Notes: generated by a model from the letters alone, not told the origin. A DNA stretch of 32,523 bases from CALMZN01 sp964443785 (GCA_964443785.1 CAYUER010000008.1:1-32523), one strand, 5' to 3'; positions 6,673 to 16,404 are shown, counted from the stretch's first letter. Numbers and translations: made by a program.

Positions 6673-7488
6673 ATGCAAAAATTAGTAGTCAACAAGCATT
6701 TTACTTTTTTGCCAGATGTTTCACCCAAGGCTCAGCCTTTTGTCATCCGGGCAGAAAATAGTGATACTTTAGCTATTTTGATTCACGGCTTTTCTAGCTC
6801 ACCTTATGCTTTTCATGATTTGGCTGAGTATTTGGCCCAGCGTGGTATAGATGTTGAGACAGTGCTTTTAGCTGGACATGGTCGGGATTTCAAATCTTTG
6901 AAAAATAGCACTACTATTGATTGGTATCAATCAGCTGAAAAAGTCTTGCATAAAAATCAAGCAAAATATAAAAATATTTTTGTCATCGGTGAATCTTTTG
7001 GTAGCAATGTCGCTATTCATTTGGCGTCTCATTATCCTCAGATCAGGGGAGTAGTGACCTTGAGTATACCGGTTTTTTTGTTTAAAGAAAAAACTATTCG
7101 CTTTTTCTTGCCACTGGCTGCCCTGGTGACAAATAAATATAAGAAGCGTTGGTTTGATGTCAAAGATATTCATCAGATGAAGGAGTTTGGCCGGCATCTT
7201 TATTTACCAATTGCCAGTATCAAAAATTTTTATCGCTTTATCGATACTTTTACCAAAAAAGAAGCGCACAAAGTCCGAGTACCAGCCTTGATTATGCACT
7301 CTCGCAATGATCGTGTATCACAGGCTAGGAGTTCGCAGTGGCTTTTTGAAGAGATTAAAAATAAACACAAAGAGCTTTATATATTGGATAAAGATAATCA
7401 TCATTTGATTTATAAAACGCGCAGTGATTTAGTTTTTGAAAAAATTGCTTCTTTTATAGACAAAAATAGCCAAAATTTTGACGCTTAA
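6673..7488 (+). CDS. alpha/beta hydrolase (carboxylesterase / monoacylglycerol lipase type)
   Basis: A 271-residue serine hydrolase with a recognisable triad. The oxyanion-hole motif IHGF is at 37-40, the nucleophile elbow GESFG puts Ser at 108, the acid is Asp213 in HSRND, and the base is His243 or His244 in DNHH. A cap region of about 60 residues lies between the nucleophile and the acid. The layout matches small carboxylesterases and monoacylglycerol lipases that hydrolyse short acyl esters in the cytoplasm; the substrate cannot be read from the sequence. No signal peptide is seen. It is co-transcribed with metG, whose ATG is 38 bases downstream. Confidence 0.85.
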   Translation: MQKLVVNKHFTFLPDVSPKAQPFVIRAENSDTLAILIHGFSSSPYAFHDLAEYLAQRGIDVETVLLAGHGRDFKSLKNSTTIDWYQSAEKVLHKNQAKYKNIFVIGESFGSNVAIHLASHYPQIRGVVTLSIPVFLFKEKTIRFFLPLAALVTNKYKKRWFDVKDIHQMKEFGRHLYLPIASIKNFYRFIDTFTKKEAHKVRVPALIMHSRNDRVSQARSSQWLFEEIKNKHKELYILDKDNHHLIYKTRSDLVFEKIASFIDKNSQNFDA

Positions 7489-7526
7489 GCGGATATTTGT
7501 TAGACTTTCTATCTGATAGAAAAAAG

Positions 7527-9191
7527 ATGGACAAACAAAAAAACAATATATTTATTGGCTTAGCTTGGCCTTATGCCAATGGCTCTTTGCATTTGGGCCA
7601 TTTGGCTGGCTTGTTGGGTGGCGATATAGTTGCTCGCTATTATCGTCTGGCTGGACATCGAGTTTTGATGGTCTCTGGTAGTGATTGTCATGGTACGCCG
7701 ATTGCAGTAGAGGCTGATAAGCAGGGAGTGGATCCGGCTACTATCGCTACCAAATATCATGCCGAGTTTAAGGATATTTTTCTCAATAAATTGAATTTTT
7801 CTTTTGATTGCTATACTACGACTACTACCAAAAATCACGAGCAGGCAGTGCAGGAGTTTTTTTTGGATTTGCACAAAAAAGGTTATATATATACCAAATC
7901 AGAGAATTTAGCCTATTGTGAAACTTGTCAGCGCTTTTTACCTGATCGCTATGTCGAGGGCGAGTGTCCCAAGTGTCATTTTACTTCGGCTCGTGGTGAT
8001 CAGTGTGATAATTGTGGCTCACTGCTGGATGCCAATCAGCTCATTAATCCCCGTTGTAAGACTTGTGGCTCTACACCAGTTTGGAAGCCCTCGGAGCATT
8101 TTTTCTTGAAATTGTCAGCTTTCCAAAAACAACTAGAAGATTGGGTAGCTCAGAGTGAGAATTGGCGACCAAATGCCAAAAATTTTACCTTGAATTTTTT
8201 GAAAGAGGGTTTGCATGATCGAGCTATTACGCGTGACACCAATTGGGGCGTGGATATACCTTTGGATGCTTATGCAGCCAAAAAGATCTATGTTTGGTTT
8301 GAGGCGGTGATTGGTTATTTTTCTGCAAGTATAGAGTGGGCTGCATCGACAGCCAATGCGCAAGCTTGGCAAGATTTTTGGCAGAATGATGCAGCTATCC
8401 ATTATTATTTTCATGGCAAAGATAATATCCCATTTCATACAGTCATTTGGCCAGCTATGTTGATGGCCAAAGGCGGTCTGCATTTACCTGATCGGGTCAT
8501 CTCTTCTGAGTATCTGACTTTAGAAAAAAAACAATTTTCCAAGAGTCGCCATTGGGCAGTCTGGTTGCCAGATTTTTTATCAAAATTTGAGGCCGACACT
8601 ATTCGCTATTATTTAGTGATCTCTGGTCCAGAGACATCAGATGCGGATTTTTCTTGGTCGGAGTACCAAGTCAAGGTCAATACCGAGCTGATTGGTAAAT
8701 TTGGTAATTTAGCTAATCGTGTTTTTTCTTTTATCAATAAGCATTGTCCTGAAGGTTTGGCAGAAAAAGACATCAAACTTGATCAGTCAGCTGAAGATTT
8801 GCTGAAATTGACTGCCGAAGCTTTTGGAGCGGTCGGTGATGGCATTAGTAAAGCTAAATTTCGTGATAGTTTGAAAGTGTTATTGAGCCTAGCTGAATCG
8901 GCTAATAAGTATCTAGAGGAGACTTCTCCTTGGAAGCAGATCAATACTGATAGGGCGGCAGCTGAGCGCGCCTTGTATACAGCTGCTCAGGTTGTTTATA
9001 ATCTAGCTACCCTGCTCAATCCTTTTGTGCCGAGAGCTACTGACAAGATGCTCAAGATGCTTGGTCAGGAGAGAAAACAAACTTGGCAGTATTCACTCTT
9101 GCCATTAGTCAAGATTGATCAGCCTGAACCCTTGTTTGCTAGAGTAGAGGATGCAGTGGTGGAGCAAGAGCTTAAAAATTTAGGTCAATAA
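7527..9191 (+). CDS. metG: methionyl-tRNA synthetase
   Basis: Charges tRNA-Met for initiation and elongation. About 554 residues from the ATG at 7527; a TTG at 7497 would add ten residues with no family counterpart. The HIGH-type motif is PYANGSLHLGH (15-25). Eight cysteines in four CxxC pairs (131/134, 147/150, 160/163, 177/180) form the two-knuckle zinc insertion. The KMSKS loop is altered to QFSKS (336-340), so the first Lys is lost while the catalytically central Lys of S-K-S remains. The anticodon-binding helical domain follows, and the C-terminal EMAP/OB tRNA-binding domain is absent. It is the last gene of its operon, with a terminator 15 bases after the stop. Confidence 0.95.
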   Translation: MDKQKNNIFIGLAWPYANGSLHLGHLAGLLGGDIVARYYRLAGHRVLMVSGSDCHGTPIAVEADKQGVDPATIATKYHAEFKDIFLNKLNFSFDCYTTTTTKNHEQAVQEFFLDLHKKGYIYTKSENLAYCETCQRFLPDRYVEGECPKCHFTSARGDQCDNCGSLLDANQLINPRCKTCGSTPVWKPSEHFFLKLSAFQKQLEDWVAQSENWRPNAKNFTLNFLKEGLHDRAITRDTNWGVDIPLDAYAAKKIYVWFEAVIGYFSASIEWAASTANAQAWQDFWQNDAAIHYYFHGKDNIPFHTVIWPAMLMAKGGLHLPDRVISSEYLTLEKKQFSKSRHWAVWLPDFLSKFEADTIRYYLVISGPETSDADFSWSEYQVKVNTELIGKFGNLANRVFSFINKHCPEGLAEKDIKLDQSAEDLLKLTAEAFGAVGDGISKAKFRDSLKVLLSLAESANKYLEETSPWKQINTDRAAAERALYTAAQVVYNLATLLNPFVPRATDKMLKMLGQERKQTWQYSLLPLVKIDQPEPLFARVEDAVVEQELKNLGQ

Positions 9192-9205
9192 TTTTTTGTG
9201 ATAAA

Positions 9206-9234
9206 GCTACCTGCTATTAGGCGGGTGGTTTTTT
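9206..9234 (+). terminator. rho-independent terminator after metG
   Basis: An eight-pair stem, 9207-9214 with 9221-9228 including two G-T pairs, has a six-base loop and is followed by six T residues (9229-9234). Confidence 0.82.
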
Positions 9235-9262
9235 GTTGGTTTGATATTTTGCAAGTAAGCTA

Positions 9263-9292
9263 TTGTCGCTATACCCTGATTTGTGTTAAAAT
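9263..9292 (+). promoter_or_regulatory. probable promoter for the acyl-CoA synthetase operon
   Basis: TTGTCG at 9263-9268, an 18-base spacer, and TAAAAT at 9287-9292. It lies between the metG terminator and the ATG at 9311. The -35 box is weak. Confidence 0.45.
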
Positions 9293-9310
9293 ATAGTTGT
9301 TTTATTGCTT

Positions 9311-11026
9311 ATGTCCAATACGATTATTGCTAATTTTTTGGAAGTAGTTCGCGATTTTGCTCAGCGTCCGGCTTTAGGTTTTTATAGCCAAGGTCACTAT
9401 CAGACTATTAGCTATCAAGAACTAAATAATCTCCGTAGCCAATTGGCTGATGATTGGCAGAAAAAGGGTTATCTTCAAGGTGAAAAAGTAGCTGTGATGT
9501 TGCCCAATTGTCCAGAGTGGGTCATAGCTGACTTGGCAGTAGCTACTTTGGGTCTAGTTTTGGTGCCAGTGCACTATACTTATCCAGAAAAGTATCTAGC
9601 AACAGTAGTCAATCACTCTGGTGCCAAATATTTATTAATCAATCAAGAATTGTTTAATAAATATAAAAATATTATTTTATCTTTGCCACTCAAGGCCATT
9701 TATGTAGTTGCTTTGACGCAGAGTGTTGATGATCAGAGAGTTTTGGCTTGGCCAACCTTTGATATTCATAAGTCAGTCAATATTGAAGCTGTGACTCTGG
9801 CAGAAGATTTGCATACTATTGTCTATACCTCTGGTACTACTGGTGAGCCCAAAGGAGTGATGTTGTCACAAAAAAATTTAGTCGCGGATGCCTTATCAGC
9901 CAGGCGCAATGTGCCTATTTATGAAACTGATAAGTTTTTTTCTTTCTTGCCACTTTCTCATGCTTTTGAAAGAATGGCTGGTTATTATAGTCCTTTGTTT
10001 GCGGGTTCTAGTATATATTATGCTCAGAGTGCTAAGACTATGATTGAAGATATAAAATTAGTTCAGCCAACGGTTCTGCCTTGTGTGCCAAGGATTTTTG
10101 AAAAAATATACGAAAAAATTTTCACTCAGCTAAAATCTGGCAGTCCACTCAAGAAAAAATTATTTTACAAAACTTTGAATTTAGTGGATATTAAAAGGAA
10201 AAGGAAGTTAAATTTTTTAGAAAATATACAATATAAAATTTTAGATCAATTAGTTTTAAAAAAAATTAGAAATATATTAGGAGGTCAATTGCGCTTGGCT
10301 ATTTCTGGAGGAGCGTCATTGAATTCAGCAATTGCCAAATTTTTTGTTAATCTTGGTTTGAAGTTGATCGAGGGCTATGGCTTGACTGAGGCTTCGCCGA
10401 TTGCAGCGGTGAATCACCCTGATAATTATAAATTTGGTACAGTTGGCTTGCCTTTGGATTGTAATAAAATAAAATTATCACCTGATAAGGAAATATTGAT
10501 CAAGGGCGATAATGTTATGTTGGGTTATTATGCTAATGAGCAAGCCAGTGTCGAGGCTTTTGATGAAGAGGGTTGGCTCCATACGGGTGATTTAGGTTTT
10601 TTTGATAATGATGGTTTTTTATCTATTATTGGGCGAGCTAAGGATGTTATAGTGCTCTCCACTGGTAAAAATATTTTTCCTGAGCCAATAGAAAGCCAGT
10701 TGAACATCAATAAATATATTAGTCAGAGCATGGTCTATGGAGATAAGCAAAAGGCCTTATCAGCTTTGATAGTAGCAGATGCTGGAGAGTTAAAAAAATG
10801 GTGTGAAAAAGCTAATATTGCTTTTCAGTGGCCACATATTTTATCTAATAGTTCAGTTATTAATCTTTACAGACAAGTTATTGATGATTCGCTGAAAGAT
10901 TCATCAAAAATTGAAGGAATTAGCACTTTTAAGCTGATTGGCGAAGATTTCAGTATTGAGAATGGTTTACTGACCATCACTATGAAACTTAGAAGGCGTC
11001 ATATTTTAAGAAAGTATTTTAATTAA
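9311..11026 (+). CDS. AMP-forming long-chain acyl-CoA synthetase family protein
   Basis: An ANL-superfamily adenylating enzyme of 571 residues from the ATG at 9311 (a TTG at 9305 gives two more). It activates a carboxylate, probably a fatty acid, with ATP and usually CoA. The order of motifs is complete: P-loop YTSGTTGEPKG (172-182), EGYGLTEASP (354-363), HTGD (424-427), GRAKD (441-445), STGKNIFPEPIE in the hinge region, and a C-terminal Lys559 in TMKLRRR at the catalytic-lysine position. There is no membrane segment. It is followed 13 bases later by an uncharacterised gene that may act on the product. The first half is richer in G+C than a stretch at about 10140-10290. Confidence 0.88.
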   Translation: MSNTIIANFLEVVRDFAQRPALGFYSQGHYQTISYQELNNLRSQLADDWQKKGYLQGEKVAVMLPNCPEWVIADLAVATLGLVLVPVHYTYPEKYLATVVNHSGAKYLLINQELFNKYKNIILSLPLKAIYVVALTQSVDDQRVLAWPTFDIHKSVNIEAVTLAEDLHTIVYTSGTTGEPKGVMLSQKNLVADALSARRNVPIYETDKFFSFLPLSHAFERMAGYYSPLFAGSSIYYAQSAKTMIEDIKLVQPTVLPCVPRIFEKIYEKIFTQLKSGSPLKKKLFYKTLNLVDIKRKRKLNFLENIQYKILDQLVLKKIRNILGGQLRLAISGGASLNSAIAKFFVNLGLKLIEGYGLTEASPIAAVNHPDNYKFGTVGLPLDCNKIKLSPDKEILIKGDNVMLGYYANEQASVEAFDEEGWLHTGDLGFFDNDGFLSIIGRAKDVIVLSTGKNIFPEPIESQLNINKYISQSMVYGDKQKALSALIVADAGELKKWCEKANIAFQWPHILSNSSVINLYRQVIDDSLKDSSKIEGISTFKLIGEDFSIENGLLTITMKLRRRHILRKYFN

Positions 11027-11039
11027 TTTTTTATTAACT

Positions 11040-12644
11040 ATGTTTTTAAGTGAAGAGGCTATATTAAATATACTTGGCATTAAGAATAATGTCATTTTAG
11101 AGCCAGAAAAAATGGCTAAAGATCTTAAAATAACTATATTTCCTTTTACTGGCGATAATGTTTCAGTGGAAACTCTTAAATTTTCTCAAAAATTAATAGC
11201 ATCTCTTAAAAATATTGGAGTAGAAGTGTTACCATTTAATGAAACTTTAGTGAGTTTAAGCTTGATCCAAAAAATTAAAATATTTATTCGTATAATCTCT
11301 TTAAATTTTAATAATTTAATTGCAGGTAGATCTTTTTCTTTGGATATTAGATTTGGTAAGCGCGTTAGAAGGGGTGTTGCAATAATAGCTATAGGTGAGC
11401 AGAAAAATAAGAAGATGCCTATAGATTTTACGTTTAGTTTAAAGGAAAATCCTATTGTTTTAATTATTGATAAACCAGCTCATGTTAATGATAATTTTAA
11501 ATTTCAAGAACACTTGGAGACATCCTTAAAGCTATTTACTTGGAATATTGTAAACTTGATAATTTTAGTTGATAAAGAAAAATGGCGTGTTTACAGTTTT
11601 AATATGTCATATCCATCTTTTCCTATAACAGATCATTTAGATGAAAATATATTACACAGTTTTATACCTAAGTTATATGCTCCAGTTGCGCCACCGAATA
11701 TTAAAAATTTTCAAATTAAAGATGGCGATTTTGATCCATTGGATGGTGATAATAAGGATTATGTGATGGATTTAGTTGAAGGTGGTTCGATGTTAAATAA
11801 TTTAGGGTTATTACCCGATCAGAAAAAAGTTGAAAATTTTAAATTTAGAAATTATTTTTATGGTTGGATAGCTAAAATTATTTTAGATAAACGCACCGGA
11901 ATGAGCTACGGGTTTGTTTCTAGACAATTGCCAGTATCAATAAATAAACCTGTGCCAATTGATCAAGTGCCAGTGGATCTTTTAAAAAGTATAAAAAATA
12001 GTAAGGATTTTTTCTATCATCAAGAAAAATTGTTTATAATTTTTGACATTAATACTAAAAAACACATTTTAGAGGTTCCTGATGTTTGGGTTTTGACTTC
12101 TAGGTCTGGATCTGATAAGGCTAATTTATCACCAACTAAAGATATAGTAAAAATGGGCCTGTCTGCAGGTAAAATGATAATTTCCAATTCCAATGGCATA
12201 TCATTAAAAGATGATTATAAACCTTCTTTTGATACCGGCGTAATATTTGCACATGCTGTAGTTAATGCAATTATCTGTAGCATAGCCTCCTATACTCATT
12301 GTAATAAAATTTTTTCTAGTAATATGCAAAAAAATGGTAGCGCTTTGGTGCACTGGCATGGTTATTTTAATAGTAATATAAAACTCGATAATTTTTATTT
12401 TTATGGGAATTCTAATCCATCAGTATCTTGTTCTTCTCCGCAATCAGCCGTATACGCATTTAAAGATAAAATGCAGACTCTACTCACTGTTATTTATGGT
12501 AATTTGCCCTATAAGGCTGATGTGCATATTGAACCACACCATGGAGTAAATGTTTCATTTAATTCAATTATTGAATTAGCTAATTTTTTAAATCAAAATA
12601 AGAATATTACCACTTTAGGCGATGATTTTTATGGGCATTTATAA
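11040..12644 (+). CDS. uncharacterised 534-residue protein
   Basis: No family is recognised. The protein is soluble, with no clear signal peptide or membrane helix. The N-terminal 110 residues look like an alpha/beta unit. A central block holds the strands IVLIIDKP and IVNLIILVDKEKWRVYSFN. The C-terminal third is rich in His and Cys: HAVVNAIICS, CNKIF, VHWHGYF and VHIEPHHGVNV, which could bind a metal. The gene lies between an acyl-CoA synthetase (13-base gap) and a sensor kinase (23-base overlap), so co-expression is likely and a link to acyl or membrane chemistry is possible but unproven. It is strongly AT-rich relative to genes such as metG. It could be a lineage-specific Patescibacteria family. 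Confidence 0.8.
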   Translation: MFLSEEAILNILGIKNNVILEPEKMAKDLKITIFPFTGDNVSVETLKFSQKLIASLKNIGVEVLPFNETLVSLSLIQKIKIFIRIISLNFNNLIAGRSFSLDIRFGKRVRRGVAIIAIGEQKNKKMPIDFTFSLKENPIVLIIDKPAHVNDNFKFQEHLETSLKLFTWNIVNLIILVDKEKWRVYSFNMSYPSFPITDHLDENILHSFIPKLYAPVAPPNIKNFQIKDGDFDPLDGDNKDYVMDLVEGGSMLNNLGLLPDQKKVENFKFRNYFYGWIAKIILDKRTGMSYGFVSRQLPVSINKPVPIDQVPVDLLKSIKNSKDFFYHQEKLFIIFDINTKKHILEVPDVWVLTSRSGSDKANLSPTKDIVKMGLSAGKMIISNSNGISLKDDYKPSFDTGVIFAHAVVNAIICSIASYTHCNKIFSSNMQKNGSALVHWHGYFNSNIKLDNFYFYGNSNPSVSCSSPQSAVYAFKDKMQTLLTVIYGNLPYKADVHIEPHHGVNVSFNSIIELANFLNQNKNITTLGDDFYGHL

Positions 12645-15432
12645 TTTAAATTATTTTAGTATCACGTTATTTTTAGGTTGTGTGATTGGTATCATTTCAG
12701 CTTTCATGACAATCTATAGACACTCCAATCTTGTGGTAAATAAGAGGTGGTTTTACTTAAATTTATTAACCGCCCTATGGAGCCTTGGTTATTTTTTAAT
12801 GATTTCAACCCATAATTTTTTAGTTGCACAATGGTCTAATCATATTTTGCATGCCCTTGCTGGTTTTATACCAAGCTTATTTTTGCAATTTGTTTTAGCA
12901 ATAACCAACCAATCAAGTAAGTATAGAAAATCAGTTATTATATCTTATATTTTTGCTTGTATTTTTTTAATTTTAAATCCAACAAATTTAATTTTATTAG
13001 ACGTTAAATCTAAGTATATATTTCAGTTTGTTAGTGATGCAGGTCCTTTATTTATTTTGTATACCATACATTTCTTTTTTTGGGTTATTTATTCTGAGGT
13101 AGTTTTAATTTTTGGTTTAAAGAAGGCTAGTGGTCTTATGAAACAACAATTAAGATATGTGTTGTTTACTACTTTATTCGGCTTTGGCGGTGGTTCGAGT
13201 GTATTTTTTTTAACATTTAGTGATAAATTTCCACCATATACATTAATTCTTTTTGCTCTTTACCCACTACCTATCGACTACGCCATTATTAAATATCGTT
13301 TAATGAATATTAGGTTTATTTTAACTAAAGGAATATTATACTTCTTATTAACTGTATTTGTTTCCTCTTTTTTTGCATTAGTAATATTCATTTCAGGGCT
13401 TTATTTGGGGGAGGGTAATAAAAATAATAATATTATTGTTTATATAATAACATCTTTAATAGTGGTTGTTTTTCTTGATCCACTTAAAAATGTTTTTGCT
13501 AAATTGACAGACAATATATTTTATAAAGATCGTATAGATTATCAAGTAGTTGCACAAAAAGCTAGTGCTATAGTTGCAAGAGAAATCTATCTAGAAAAAT
13601 TATCTAAAGCACTTACTAATTTATTAGTCAATGATTTAAAAATTAAAGAGGTGTTTGTTTTTATCGCCAAAGATGAGGTATTTAATTTTTTATATACATC
13701 TCAAAAAAACATTAATAATTTAAGTTTAAGTCCAGATTTTATTCATTATATTCAGAATCACAAAGATTTTATTGTTATTGAAGAATTAATCAAAACACAG
13801 GGAGATATTTCGTTGGCATCTCCACAATATAAAGAAGTTGATAAATTTATTAAAGAGGCAGAAGATCTAAAAATAGAAATGGTCGTACCTATTGTTGACG
13901 ATAATAAATTATTAAGTGCCATTTTTTTATTTAGTGCTAAAAATTCAGGAGATCTATATAATCAGGATGATATAAATTTTTTAAATGTTCTAGCGCCCCA
14001 AATAGCTACTTCTATAGAAAAATCAAAACTTTATGAAGAAGTTCAAGTGCTTAATCGCGAGCTGCAGGCTAAAGTTGATGCTAGGACCAAGAGTTTAAAG
14101 GAAGCTAACTTAGGCCTTGAACAAAGAAATAAGTTTTTAATCGCTATGCAAGGTGTGACCAATATGGTGAGTCGCACCATGGATTTGAAACAAGTTAATC
14201 AATTGATTGCTAATAGTATTGCTACGGAATTCGGTTATGTTGGCGGTATTTTAAGTTTTATTGATGAGAAAAATAATGTTTTGCGTATTGGTGCTATTAC
14301 AGAAAATGAACATAGTGATGAAGTGGTTCAAATTTTAGGTCAAGATCCTAAAAATTTTGAGGCCAAAATGCAGATGACGGATTTATTGGGTGTAAAAACT
14401 GTACTTTCTGGTCAGATGAATACTTCTGATAAAATGTCTGATTTTTTTTCACCGCCAGTGGAGAAAAATAACATTGATAGAATTCAGGAAATTTTAGGTG
14501 TTAAAACTATAGTAGGTTTACCTATTTTTTCCGAAGATAAAATTATCGGTATTGTACATTTTTTATTGGCTGTTGAGGAGTCCAAGTTTACCTCTTTAGA
14601 TAGAGACACTATGATTGCCTTGGCCGACCAAGTTGGTATAGTGTCTAGAAATTTACGCTTGTACAATAATCTCCAAGCTACCAATCAAGATTTGCAGGTA
14701 GCTAACATGCGTTTGAGGGAGCTAGATCAGGCTAAGTCCGAGTTTTTATCAATTGCTTCTCATCAATTGAGGACGCCAATTTCTGCCCTCAAAGGCTACT
14801 TGTCTATGATTTCTGATGGTGATTTTGGGACTGTGCCACCCAAAATTAGCAAAGTGGTCAAAGATCTATTTGAAAGCGCTGCTCGCTTGGCAAGACTAGT
14901 CAATATATTTTTGAATGTTTCAAGGATTGAGTCTGGTCGCTTAAAGATCGAGAAAAAACCCCTACAGATTAGTGATATGATTGAGAGTGTTATTGCCGAG
15001 TTGCACAATGAGTCTGATAAAAAAGGTGTAAAGTTGATTTACAAAAAACCAAAGCCAGCCTTACCGTTAGTGGCTGCTGATGCTGATAAGTTGCGAGAAG
15101 TAGTTTTGAATTTGATCGATAATTCTATCAAATATACGCCAAAAGGTCAGATTGAGGTCAGTGCTTTAGTGGAAAATGAAAATTTACATTTCAAAGTGCA
15201 AGATACTGGTATTGGTATTGATCCAGAGGAAGCTAAAAATTTATTTAGAAAATTTGTACGAGCCAGTGGGGCAGCCCAGGTGCATACTGGTGGCTCTGGC
15301 TTGGGTTTGTTTATTGCCCAAAAAATTATCAAAGAGCATGGTGGGCAGATTTGGGTAGAGAGTGCCGGCAAAGAGCAGGGTAGTGCTTTTCAGTTTGTGA
15401 TACCAATGACTAGTGAGGTAGTAAGTAGTTGA
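12622..15432 (+). CDS. 7TM-GAF-GAF sensor histidine kinase
   Basis: A 936-residue membrane histidine kinase. Residues 8-235 are a 7TM input region with the family turn IDYAIIKYRLMNIRF (218-232). Two more hydrophobic helices lie at 236-290, a GAF domain at about 310-465, a coiled coil at 470-505 and a second GAF at about 510-680. The kinase core follows: H-box IASHQLRTP with phospho-acceptor His714, N-box LIDNSIKYTP with Asn834, G1 DTGIGID (861-867) and G2 GGSGLGL (890-896). No receiver domain or partner response regulator is in the window. The start at 12622 overlaps the previous gene; an ATG at 12631 is equally possible. The stop is TGA. The sensor part is far more AT-rich than the kinase core. 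Confidence 0.9.
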   Translation: MIFMGIYNLNYFSITLFLGCVIGIISAFMTIYRHSNLVVNKRWFYLNLLTALWSLGYFLMISTHNFLVAQWSNHILHALAGFIPSLFLQFVLAITNQSSKYRKSVIISYIFACIFLILNPTNLILLDVKSKYIFQFVSDAGPLFILYTIHFFFWVIYSEVVLIFGLKKASGLMKQQLRYVLFTTLFGFGGGSSVFFLTFSDKFPPYTLILFALYPLPIDYAIIKYRLMNIRFILTKGILYFLLTVFVSSFFALVIFISGLYLGEGNKNNNIIVYIITSLIVVVFLDPLKNVFAKLTDNIFYKDRIDYQVVAQKASAIVAREIYLEKLSKALTNLLVNDLKIKEVFVFIAKDEVFNFLYTSQKNINNLSLSPDFIHYIQNHKDFIVIEELIKTQGDISLASPQYKEVDKFIKEAEDLKIEMVVPIVDDNKLLSAIFLFSAKNSGDLYNQDDINFLNVLAPQIATSIEKSKLYEEVQVLNRELQAKVDARTKSLKEANLGLEQRNKFLIAMQGVTNMVSRTMDLKQVNQLIANSIATEFGYVGGILSFIDEKNNVLRIGAITENEHSDEVVQILGQDPKNFEAKMQMTDLLGVKTVLSGQMNTSDKMSDFFSPPVEKNNIDRIQEILGVKTIVGLPIFSEDKIIGIVHFLLAVEESKFTSLDRDTMIALADQVGIVSRNLRLYNNLQATNQDLQVANMRLRELDQAKSEFLSIASHQLRTPISALKGYLSMISDGDFGTVPPKISKVVKDLFESAARLARLVNIFLNVSRIESGRLKIEKKPLQISDMIESVIAELHNESDKKGVKLIYKKPKPALPLVAADADKLREVVLNLIDNSIKYTPKGQIEVSALVENENLHFKVQDTGIGIDPEEAKNLFRKFVRASGAAQVHTGGSGLGLFIAQKIIKEHGGQIWVESAGKEQGSAFQFVIPMTSEVVSS

Positions 15433-15434
15433 TT

Positions 15435-16313
15435 ATGATAAATGAAAATTTTTCTTTGCACAAAAATATCGAACAGCAATTTACTGAGCGTCAAAAGATT
15501 GAATTGCTAGGTAGTGATTTGGAGCTAGTCGATGTTTGTCCGGATAATCTCAAGACTCAGACACCTCTTATTTTTGGCTTGGGTTGGGGAGGGGATCCTG
15601 ATGCTTACAAAAATAATATTTTGTCTCTAGCCAAGACTGGTCGTCGGGTGATTTCGCTTGATGCTGTTCACGGAGTTGATCACCAGATCAATGATGAGCA
15701 ATTTGGCGATTTACCTGAAGCAGAGCTACGCAAAGTAGCTGCTTTGATTGAAGCTTTAGAAAACAAAAATATTAGCCAAGCTGATGCAGTGGGTTATTCA
15801 GAGGGTGGTATCTATGTTACTTTGGCCGCCTTGCTTTACCCAGAAAAATTTAGAAATTTAGTTTTGGTCAATCCTGGAGGCATGATAGGTCAAGACAATG
15901 AAGCGCGTTTGACGGCTGGTTTTTTGAGAGATTTGGTCAAGCATTTTGTCGAATCTTTTAGTGACAAAGAAAAATTAGCGCGTTGGGCCAAAGTTTATGG
16001 GGGTATGGTCAAGTCAGTGGCCAAAGATTTGCCCAAAGCTTTGCGAGAAATATCGGCCATTTCTGATGCACAAATAGAAAATTTTTTACGGGAGCTAAAA
16101 AGTCAAGGTTTAGGTATATTGATTATTCACAGTGTTGATGATCATGCTTTTCCTATGGATAGAGTCCAGCGTATTGCCAAACCAGATCAGGTGGATGGTT
16201 TTTATTCAGTCAAAGGCGCTCATGCTGATTTTGTGATTCAAGCTGAGGAATATAGTCATGTAGTTGATCAAGCTCTCGATGCTTTAGAGCGGAAAAAAGA
16301 GAGGAAAGGTTAG
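15435..16313 (+). CDS. alpha/beta hydrolase family protein
   Basis: 292 residues from the ATG at 15435; a TTG at 15429 would overlap the kinase stop. The oxyanion region is GLGWGG (48-53), the nucleophile elbow is GYSEGG with Ser122, the probable acid is Asp235 or Asp236 in HSVDD, and the base is His263 in KGAHADF. The arrangement is that of small esterases and C-C bond hydrolases in the MhpC-like group; the substrate is unknown. It begins three bases after the kinase stop and ends the operon. No terminator is apparent in 16314-16361. Its G+C is typical of metG-like genes and higher than that of the preceding sensor half. Confidence 0.78.
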   Translation: MINENFSLHKNIEQQFTERQKIELLGSDLELVDVCPDNLKTQTPLIFGLGWGGDPDAYKNNILSLAKTGRRVISLDAVHGVDHQINDEQFGDLPEAELRKVAALIEALENKNISQADAVGYSEGGIYVTLAALLYPEKFRNLVLVNPGGMIGQDNEARLTAGFLRDLVKHFVESFSDKEKLARWAKVYGGMVKSVAKDLPKALREISAISDAQIENFLRELKSQGLGILIIHSVDDHAFPMDRVQRIAKPDQVDGFYSVKGAHADFVIQAEEYSHVVDQALDALERKKERKG

Positions 16314-16361
16314 TATATATAATTAAAATTTTGGCATATTATTCGTTGTCTTGCTTATAGC

Positions 16362-16389
16362 TTGACAGCTTTTTTATTTGGTCTATAAT
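16362..16389 (+). promoter_or_regulatory. consensus promoter of the VTC/CYTH pair
   Basis: TTGACA at 16362-16367, a 16-base spacer and TATAAT at 16384-16389. Both boxes match consensus. The predicted start near 16396 leaves a leader of about 69 bases before the SD-preceded ATG at 16465. Confidence 0.82.
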
Positions 16390-16404
16390 GAAAGTGTTGG
16401 TATG

